10,272 nt of DNA, from positions 1-10,272 of the forward strand of contig CAAGFJ010000057.1 in NCBI GenBank assembly GCA_900769115.1, read 5' to 3'. This document shows positions 5,708 to 10,272 of the stretch, piece by piece; position 1 is the first letter of the stretch, and every line of letters begins with the position of its first letter. This stretch comes from Lachnospiraceae bacterium. Its GTDB lineage: Bacteria; Bacillota; Clostridia; Lachnospirales; Lachnospiraceae. A program made the position numbers and the translations under genes. The notes beneath the pieces are model-generated. The model searched no databases, was not told the DNA's origin, and saw only the letters and a list, made by a program, of their open reading frames with translations.

Positions 5708-7039
5708 TTATATCTTATACAAGTACTCGTCTATTTCCCACTCTGTAACCTGTTCTCTGAAACGGTTCCATTCTTTTCGTTTAGCATCCAGGTATTTGGC
5801 ATGTACATGTTCACCTAACACCTGCTTCATAAATGCATCATCCTCAAAATAATGACACGCCTTACTCAGATTAGAAGGAATCGCCTCAATACCACGCTCT
5901 TCCAATTCCTGCTTAGTCATCTCATATATATTACCCTCAACACTTTCAGGAATCGGTAATTCATTCTTAATACCATCTAATCCTGCTGCCAGGCAGGAAG
6001 CCAATAACAAATATGGATTTGCCGCTGGATCTGGCGAACGAAGCTCAATACGCATATTCGTTCCCCTTGTAGACGGAATCCGAATCAGCGGACTACGATT
6101 GCCCTCTGACCAGGTAACATATACCGGTGCCTCATATCCAGGAATCAGACGCTTGTATGAATTCACGATTGGATTCGCAACTAATGTCATTCCTTTCATG
6201 TGCTTCATCAAACCGGCAATGAACTGATACGCTTCTTTGCTCACACCATTTGGCGCATTATGATCATTAAATATATTCACACCATCCTTGCACAATGACA
6301 TATTAATATGTAAGCCAGAACCGCACACACCATATACCGGCTTAGGCATAAAGCTTGCGAACAGCCCATGTCTCTTAGCAATCGTCTTAACAACCAGCTT
6401 AAATGTCATCATATTGTCTGCCGCTTTCAATGCATTAGTGTATTTGAAATCAATCTCATGCTGAGCCGGAGCAACCTCATGATGGGATGCCTCAATCTCA
6501 AAACCCATATCCTCTAACGTTAAAATGATATCTCTTCTCGCATTCTCACCTAAATCCAACGGAGAAATATCAAAATATCCTGCTTTCTCATGACTGATTG
6601 TTGTCGGTCTGCCTTCATCATCCGTATGAAACAAGAAAAATTCACATTCCGGCCCTGCATTAAATGTATAACCCATATCAGCCGCTTCTCTTAATACTTT
6701 CTTCAATATATAACGAGGATCACCTTCAAATGGTGTTCCATTTGGTCGATACACATCACAGATCATTCTTGCAACCTTGCCATGCTGTGGTCTCCACGGA
6801 AATATCTCAAATGTATTCAAATCTGGATACAAATACATATCTGATTCATCAATCCGCACAAATCCTTCAATTGACGAACCATCAAACATACATTTATTAT
6901 CCAACGCCTTTTCTAACTGACTAGCTGTAATTGCCACATTCTTCAGAGTTCCAAACATATCTGTAAATTGAAGACGGATAAACTCAATGTCTTCTTCTTC
7001 CACCAAACGCATAATATCCTGTTTTGTATACTTACTCAT
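5708..7039 (-). CDS. glnA: type I glutamine synthetase (GSI-alpha)
   Basis: This 443-residue enzyme makes glutamine from glutamate, ammonia and ATP and forms cytoplasmic dodecamers. Motifs in order: MFDGSSIEGF (51-60), R62 (the arginine linked to feedback inhibition in the Bacillus enzyme), metal ligands E131 and E133 in GPECEFF, E188 and E195 in HHEVAPAQHE, GSGLHINMS (240-248), NPIVNSYKRL (289-298), the E303 flap glutamate in GYEAPVY, and RIELRSPDPAANPY (330-343). Length fits GSI-alpha, which lacks the GSI-beta insertion and adenylylation control. AAAGGAGAG lies six bases before the ATG. It has its own strong promoter (7117-7145) and is followed by the 120-bp repeats and the ANTAR gene, which suggests control through RNA antitermination and feedback rather than by GlnE. 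No glnR or glnB gene lies in the window. Confidence 0.98.
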   Translation of the reverse strand: MSKYTKQDIMRLVEEEDIEFIRLQFTDMFGTLKNVAITASQLEKALDNKCMFDGSSIEGFVRIDESDMYLYPDLNTFEIFPWRPQHGKVARMICDVYRPNGTPFEGDPRYILKKVLREAADMGYTFNAGPECEFFLFHTDDEGRPTTISHEKAGYFDISPLDLGENARRDIILTLEDMGFEIEASHHEVAPAQHEIDFKYTNALKAADNMMTFKLVVKTIAKRHGLFASFMPKPVYGVCGSGLHINMSLCKDGVNIFNDHNAPNGVSKEAYQFIAGLMKHMKGMTLVANPIVNSYKRLIPGYEAPVYVTWSEGNRSPLIRIPSTRGTNMRIELRSPDPAANPYLLLASCLAAGLDGIKNELPIPESVEGNIYEMTKQELEERGIEAIPSNLSKACHYFEDDAFMKQVLGEHVHAKYLDAKRKEWNRFREQVTEWEIDEYLYKI

Positions 7040-7061
7040 GTCATCTCTCCTTTACACCGTT

Positions 7062-7096
7062 TGAATATATTCATGATAACGTAATACATATATCAT
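7062..7096 (-). promoter_or_regulatory. adjacent inverted repeats in the glnA leader
   Basis: The roughly 70-base leader between the promoter and glnA holds a hairpin with arms ATGATA/TATCAT and a 12-base loop (7073-7096). It is joined to a perfect 12-bp palindrome, TGAATATATTCA (7062-7073). Two close hairpins are what ANTAR proteins recognise, but I do not see the usual six-base loops with A at 1 and G at 4, and no terminator is formed. The palindrome could equally be a DNA operator. Confidence 0.35.
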
Positions 7097-7116
7097 TCGA
7101 CGAACATATCATTTTC

Positions 7117-7145
7117 ATGTTATCTCACTTGCAATATTTTGTCAA
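7117..7145 (-). promoter_or_regulatory. sigma-A type promoter for glnA
   Basis: On the minus strand a perfect TTGACA (7145-7140), a 17-base spacer, and TAACAT (7122-7117, four of six matches). The start would be near 7110, giving a leader of about 70 bases. The perfect -35 at ideal spacing directly upstream of glnA makes this the best supported promoter on the left side of the window. Confidence 0.8.
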
Positions 7146-7212
7146 TTCTTTTGTACATATTTTCTTATCTATTTTACCACACCCGTCCTGTTCTCTACAA
7201 CCATTGCTCCAT

Positions 7213-7249
7213 AAAAATATCCTCTAAACAATCAAATTGTCTAGAGGAT
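7213..7249 (-). terminator. Rho-independent terminator after tRNA-Thr
   Basis: On the minus strand a 14-bp stem (ATCCTCTAGACAAT with ATTGTTTAGAGGAT, one G-T pair) has a 3-base loop and is followed by A and five T. It lies 11 bases past the tRNA-Thr 3' end and insulates the ribosomal-protein/tRNA unit from the glnA promoter. Confidence 0.92.
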
Positions 7250-7260
7250 AATATCTTTCA

Positions 7261-7333
<73 letters not shown>

Positions 7334-7344
7334 ATATTCAATTC

Positions 7345-7408
7345 CGGAACAACCGTTCCGTTCTTTCGATATATTCAGACTATCATCACACAAAATGATG
7401 ATAGTCTG
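7345..7408 (-). terminator. hairpins between rpsR and tRNA-Thr, terminator-like without T tract
   Basis: CAGACTATCATCA and TGATGATAGTCTG (7376-7408) form a perfect 13-bp stem with a 7-base loop, 14 bases after the rpsR stop. A second 6-bp hairpin, CGGAAC-AACC-GTTCCG, lies at 7345-7360, just before the tRNA. Neither is followed by a T run on the minus strand, so these more likely stabilise the rpsR 3' end or guide processing than terminate. Confidence 0.5.
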
Positions 7409-7422
7409 TTCATAATCTCTAA

Positions 7423-7695
7423 TTACTCTACTACGTAAGGCATTAAAGCGATGTGACGTGCTCTCTTGATTGCTACTGTTAAAGCTCTCTGGTGCTTCGC
7501 ACAGTTACCAGTAATTCTTCTAGGAAGAATCTTACCTCTTTCAGAAATATATCTCTTTAACTTATTCACATCTTTGTAATCAATTAAGTTATTCTCATCT
7601 GCACAGAATACGCAAACTTTCTTTCTTCTGCGGATCGTTCTTCTCTTCATCGGAGCATCACTACGCTCTGGCTTATCTGATTTATTATATGCCAT
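7423..7695 (-). CDS. rpsR: 30S ribosomal protein S18
   Basis: This 90-residue S18 binds the platform of the small subunit as a heterodimer with S6. The family core is clear: RRKKVCVFC, DYKDVNKLKRYISERGKI, LPRRITGNCAKHQR and the basic tail AIKRARHIALMPY. It keeps C28, C31, C65 and H68, the zinc-ribbon-like pattern of the cysteine-containing (C+) form. An ATG two codons earlier (7701) is in frame, but the AGGAGG is only two bases from it. The second ATG, at 7695 (MAYNKS), has ideal eight-base spacing, so I chose that. It is the third gene of rpsF-ssb-rpsR, 17 bases after the ssb stop. Confidence 0.96.
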   Translation of the reverse strand: MAYNKSDKPERSDAPMKRRTIRRRKKVCVFCADENNLIDYKDVNKLKRYISERGKILPRRITGNCAKHQRALTVAIKRARHIALMPYVVE

Positions 7696-7712
7696 TTTCA
7701 TTTCCTCCTATT

Positions 7713-8156
7713 TTACTGAAATGGGAGCTCCTCCTCAATGCCAGCAGGAATATTCATAAATCCATCACCGCTAGCAGCACTCGGAGTTGGTCGTTCGCCA
7801 CCTGAGAAATTCATATCACCATTGCCAGCTGCAGCATTCTTGCTCTCTGCAAATTCCTGCTCTTCTACAATGATATCGGTTGTATATACTTTCGCTCCAT
7901 CCTTATTCGTATAACTTCCTGTCTGAATTCTACCAACGATACAAATCTTTGTACCCTGCTTCAACCACTTCTCTGCAAACTCTGCCTGCCGGGAAAAAGC
8001 TACACATGGAATGAAATCTGCTGTCTGATCTCCATTTCTCTGAAATCTACGATCAACAGCCAATGTATATCTTGCAACTGCTGTATTATTCTCACCTTGA
8101 GAATAACGCACTTCAGGATCTCTCGTTAAGCGTCCCATTAAGATTACTTTATTCAT
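7713..8156 (-). CDS. ssb: single-stranded DNA-binding protein
   Basis: A 147-residue SSB. Residues 1 to about 108 form the OB fold: MNKVILMGRLTRDPEVRY, the strand TADFIPCVAF, and FAEKWLKQGTKICIVGRIQTGSY. A low-complexity Gly/Ala/Pro linker follows, then the acidic protein-interaction tip GIEEELPFQ. AGGAGG lies seven bases before the ATG. It binds ssDNA as a tetramer and recruits replication and repair partners through the tip. Here the tip ends in Phe-Gln rather than the usual terminal Phe. Its place between rpsF and rpsR is the standard bacterial arrangement. Confidence 0.97.
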   Translation of the reverse strand: MNKVILMGRLTRDPEVRYSQGENNTAVARYTLAVDRRFQRNGDQTADFIPCVAFSRQAEFAEKWLKQGTKICIVGRIQTGSYTNKDGAKVYTTDIIVEEQEFAESKNAAAGNGDMNFSGGERPTPSAASGDGFMNIPAGIEEELPFQ

Positions 8157-8174
8157 ATGGATTCCTCCTATTCG

Positions 8175-8462
8175 TTACGCGTCCTGTCTAACGCATAGGT
8201 ATCTGATGACAGGCTCCATAATACGAACTTGAGCTTCTACCTGTGCTGGAACATCAGATTCCGCATCGAATTGGATGAAGTAATAAAATCCTTCTTTCAT
8301 CTTCTGGATCTCGTAAGCTAATCTCTTCTTACCAGCGTCCTCAACGTTAGTAACATTACCGCCAAACTTAGCAATTAACTCTTTTGCTTTCTCAACAGCA
8401 TCTGTTCTAGCGTCGTCTTCGATTTTTGCACTGACAACTAACGCTAATTCATACTTGTTCAT
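8175..8462 (-). CDS. rpsF: 30S ribosomal protein S6
   Basis: A 95-residue S6, full length. It shows MNKYELALVVSAKIEDD, a middle segment VEDAGKKRLAYEIQKMKEGFY, then YFIQFDAE and VRIMEPVIRYLCVR. It pairs with S18 on the 30S platform. AAGGAGG lies about nine bases before the ATG. It is the first gene of rpsF-ssb-rpsR, 18 bases before ssb, and is driven by the promoter at 8548-8577 with a leader of about 80 bases that may bind the S6:S18 dimer. Confidence 0.97.
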   Translation of the reverse strand: MNKYELALVVSAKIEDDARTDAVEKAKELIAKFGGNVTNVEDAGKKRLAYEIQKMKEGFYYFIQFDAESDVPAQVEAQVRIMEPVIRYLCVRQDA

Positions 8463-8492
8463 GTCTTATGCACCTCCTTATGGTCTCTGGCC

Positions 8493-8509
8493 CTTCCTTT
8501 CATCGGAAG
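8493..8509 (-). promoter_or_regulatory. candidate S6:S18 autoregulatory hairpin in the rpsF leader
   Basis: In the leader a CTTCC-GATGAAA-GGAAG hairpin can form, or alternatively CCTT/AAGG enclosing CTT/AAG with the loop CCGATGA. An exposed CCG near a stem tip is the recognised feature of the S6:S18-binding leader motif, which copies the 16S rRNA site. Position (between promoter and rpsF, about 30 bases before the ribosome binding site) fits. The match is by eye only. Confidence 0.42.
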
Positions 8510-8547
8510 AACAAGGAAAATTGTTGTGTTATACACCACAGGTTGAA

Positions 8548-8577
8548 ATTATACCATAAGAACATGTATAAAGTCAA
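8548..8577 (-). promoter_or_regulatory. strong promoter of the rpsF-ssb-rpsR operon
   Basis: On the minus strand TTGACT (8577-8572), an 18-base spacer and a perfect TATAAT (8553-8548) preceded by TG at the extended -10 position. The start would be near 8541. The -35 box overlaps the stop codon of the DUF951 gene, so the two units are packed tightly. Confidence 0.85.
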
Positions 8578-8756
8578 ACACTTTCTACCATTCCTCGAAA
8601 ACTTTTTTCTACAATCTTTCTTGCAAGCATCACCTGATGTCCACAACCTCTGCACTTCAATCGAAAATCAGCACCCGTCCGCACAATCTCCCATTCATTC
8701 ACTCCACAAGGATGTTGTTTCTTCAATCGAATTACCTGTCCTACTTCAAATTCCAT
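8574..8756 (-). CDS. DUF951 domain protein (YyzM-like)
   Basis: A 60-residue protein that matches the DUF951 pattern throughout: VIRLKKQHPCGVNEWEIVR, GADFRLKCRGCGHQVML and a C-terminal basic stretch. C17, C35, C38 and H40 could form a small metal site. Its biochemical role is unknown. The family is often found near rpsF-ssb-rpsR in Firmicutes (yyzM in Bacillus), and that neighbourhood is kept here. AGGAGG lies five bases before the ATG, inside the end of the upstream gene, and the two genes overlap by 11 bases. The rpsF promoter begins within its stop codon. Confidence 0.92.
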   Translation of the reverse strand: MEFEVGQVIRLKKQHPCGVNEWEIVRTGADFRLKCRGCGHQVMLARKIVEKSFRGMVESV

Positions 8757-9843
8757 CCTGCCCTCCTACGATCCAATTCATAATATCCTGCGTCTGATAT
8801 TCTTTTCCGTTACATTCCCGTTTGTCTATCTGAATCGAAAATGCCGCTTTGGTATGATGTGTCATCCAATCATGTTCAAAACGCTTATTGATCTTCTGTA
8901 TCCATTGTGCCTGCTGTTCATACTCTTCATTCTCTAAAATAATATAGAATTGATGGTTACGTCTTGCAATCGTGTCTGGCAAAGTATTACGCATCAGATA
9001 TCTTGCTATATGTTTTAAAAAATGATTCATCTTATCATATCCATACTGTTGTAGCATCCGTTCCCAATCTAATACTGTTAATATAATGACCACCATATTC
9101 TGCTGTGTCCCTGCCCGATATGCTAACATTTTTTCAAATCCATATAACTCCGGCATATGTGTCAGATCATCACGTCTTAATACAGTTCCATACGCAAACA
9201 CATATAATAGAAGTAACACAATACTTACGCCAAAATTAACCACTAAAACAGACTTGAAACGATACTGGATATAATATACCACAACTAATAAAAATGGAAT
9301 AAGAAATAACTCATATTGCTTCTTCGCTAACAATATATTTCTCCCTTTACACATAAAAAAAATGTATACAAGCAAAGAAATCATTACTAATGCATAAGGA
9401 ATCTTATACCATGAATTAAACACAACCTGCATATTATCTTCCATTCGTGTCATACCAAATACATATTGCGTTCCACAATTTACAAGCAGAATCAATGCAT
9501 CTACAAAAGATGGAATTCCAACCAATATATAATCCTTACTTGTTACCGTATTCTGATTCTCGATACATTCCTTTAAATACAGATTCAAATACATCAAGAT
9601 CCAAACCATATATAGAAATGCCATACATACAATCACTCCCGCAATCAATCGAAATGAAGACCAATTTCTTCGTATGATTATGCAAGCCGTCAAATTCAAC
9701 GCAGATACCACTGTAGCGGATCGAATCATACCCATATAGATTCGATCCTTCAAATCTAACACCCCATATCGCATGCTACAACCACACCATAAGATAATCC
9801 CTATTATTAAACCTGCGCACTCCAAATAAAAATTAAGTCTCAT
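8746..9843 (-). CDS. seven-helix membrane protein with degenerate GGDEF-like domain
   Basis: The protein has 365 residues. About seven hydrophobic segments are visible (roughly 5-24, 38-57, 64-88, 105-124, 148-165, 178-195, 199-222). They are followed by a cytoplasmic domain from 225 onward that opens like a GGDEF domain: RRDDLTHMPELYGFEKML resembles the DxLTGLxNR start, and VLDWERMLQQYGYDKMNHFLKHIARYL follows the helix pattern. The active loop is lost: where RxGGDEF is expected there is RRNHQFY (294-300), and the substrate-binding Asn-Asp pair is Leu-Gln (264-265). It should not make cyclic di-GMP; a sensor or binding role is inferred. The ATG at 9843 has only a weak GGGG as ribosome binding site. 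The 3' end overlaps the DUF951 gene by 11 bases, implying coupled translation. Confidence 0.8.
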   Translation of the reverse strand: MRLNFYLECAGLIIGIILWCGCSMRYGVLDLKDRIYMGMIRSATVVSALNLTACIIIRRNWSSFRLIAGVIVCMAFLYMVWILMYLNLYLKECIENQNTVTSKDYILVGIPSFVDALILLVNCGTQYVFGMTRMEDNMQVVFNSWYKIPYALVMISLLVYIFFMCKGRNILLAKKQYELFLIPFLLVVVYYIQYRFKSVLVVNFGVSIVLLLLYVFAYGTVLRRDDLTHMPELYGFEKMLAYRAGTQQNMVVIILTVLDWERMLQQYGYDKMNHFLKHIARYLMRNTLPDTIARRNHQFYIILENEEYEQQAQWIQKINKRFEHDWMTHHTKAAFSIQIDKRECNGKEYQTQDIMNWIVGGQDGI

Positions 9844-9877
9844 ATTGTATACCCCACATGTCCGTATTCTATATATA

Positions 9878-9904
9878 TCATCCCATAATAATCTTTCCGT
9901 ACAT
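9878..9904 (-). CDS. possible 8-codon upstream ORF before the GGDEF-like gene
   Basis: GGAGG five bases before an ATG at 9904 opens a frame reading MYGKIIMG and ending at TGA (9880-9878). It is the best ribosome binding site between the tRNA terminator and the membrane protein gene, whose own site is weak. The +1 frame over the same stretch is open from here into the membrane protein, so either a leader peptide or a frameshifted true start is possible. Confidence 0.25.
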   Translation of the reverse strand: MYGKIIMG

Positions 9905-9949
9905 TATTTCCTCCATTGCATTGTACCACGTTATTCCTATCTATTCCAC

Positions 9950-9977
9950 AAAAAAAACAACCCAAATATGGATTGTT
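9950..9977 (-). terminator. Rho-independent terminator of the tRNA cluster
   Basis: On the minus strand AACAATCC, loop ATATTT, GGGTTGTT forms an 8-bp stem with one G-T pair and runs into eight T residues (two shared with the stem). It lies 11 bases past the tRNA-Phe 3' end. Confidence 0.92.
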
Positions 9978-9988
9978 TCAATAAAAAG

Positions 9989-10061
<73 letters not shown>

Positions 10062-10083
10062 ATGATACATATTGCGTATCGAG

Positions 10084-10157
10084 TAGCGGGGACAGGATTT
10101 GAACCTATGACCTCCGGGTTATGAGCCCGGCGAGCTTCCAGACTGCTCCACCCCGCG
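10084..10157 (-). tRNA. initiator tRNA-fMet (anticodon CAT)
   Basis: A 74-base cloverleaf with initiator hallmarks: it starts CGCGGGG, so position 1 is C with no Watson-Crick partner, and the anticodon stem CCGGG/CCCGG carries three G-C pairs next to loop CTCATAA. The T arm is ATAGG-TTCAAAT-CCTGT. Position 72 is U, giving a C1-U72 mismatch in place of the C1-A72 of E. coli and Bacillus. Discriminator A; CCA is not encoded. Confidence 0.97.
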
Positions 10158-10170
10158 ATATTAAATTAAA

Positions 10171-10252
10171 TGGATGGAGGTGGATTCGAACCACCGAAGC
10201 ATTACGCAGCAGATTTACAGTCTGTCCCCTTTGGCCTCTCGGGAATCCATCC
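10171..10252 (-). tRNA. tRNA-Tyr (anticodon GTA)
   Basis: An 82-base class II tRNA with a long variable arm. The acceptor pairs GGATGGA/TCCATCC. The anticodon loop CTGTAAA lies in the stem CAGA/TCTG. The T arm is GGTGG-TTCGAAT-CCACC. Discriminator A; CCA is not encoded. It is the first cluster member in the window; any promoter lies beyond the right edge. Confidence 0.97.
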
Positions 10253-10272
10253 AATTAGTTAGTATGTCATTA

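Noticed and set aside
7696..7701. First ATG of rpsR
   Set aside because: It is only two bases from AGGAGG; the ATG two codons later has proper spacing.
9920..9928. Extended -10 (TGGTACAAT on minus) before the GGDEF-like gene
   Set aside because: The implied start falls inside the GGAGG of the short upstream ORF and no -35 is at proper spacing. A promoter must exist here, but I cannot place it.

Overview
The window suggests a low-to-mid GC Gram-positive anaerobe of the Clostridia, most likely a Lachnospiraceae member. The reasons are strong AGGAGG ribosome binding sites before nearly every gene, lysine/meso-DAP synthesis by the DapL aminotransferase route, a Firmicutes-type GSI-alpha glutamine synthetase followed by an ANTAR-domain regulator, and SSB, S6 and S18 proteins of clostridial type. 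The family assignment is inferred from protein flavour, not from a search. Every convincing gene lies on the minus strand, so transcription runs from high to low coordinates.

Right end (8463-10252), in transcription order: a tRNA cluster Tyr(GTA), initiator fMet(CAT), Phe(GAA) ending in a Rho-independent terminator; a seven-helix membrane protein with a degenerate GGDEF-like domain; and a DUF951 protein whose start overlaps the end of the membrane gene. A strong promoter overlaps the DUF951 stop and drives the classic rpsF-ssb-rpsR operon (7423-8462), whose leader may hold an S6:S18 autoregulatory hairpin. tRNA-Thr(CGT) and a strong terminator follow.

Centre and left (91-7145): a consensus-like promoter drives glnA. 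After glnA comes a 321-base gap filled by two copies of a hairpin-rich 120-bp tandem repeat, then an ANTAR regulator with a receiver domain that lacks its phosphoacceptor Asp. It is followed closely by dapF and then dapL, the last two enzymes of meso-diaminopimelate synthesis. Next are ilvE (branched-chain aminotransferase), which has its own leader with a perfect operator-like inverted repeat, a terminator, and a membrane-dipeptidase-family peptidase. The theme is nitrogen assimilation (glnA plus regulator) feeding glutamate-dependent transaminations (DapL, IlvE) and cell-wall/lysine precursor supply.

No mobile element, CRISPR array, phage gene or defence system is visible. The least explained features are the 120-bp tandem element between glnA and the ANTAR gene, the catalytically dead-looking GGDEF protein, and two very short open frames with good ribosome binding sites just upstream of the dipeptidase and the GGDEF-like gene.
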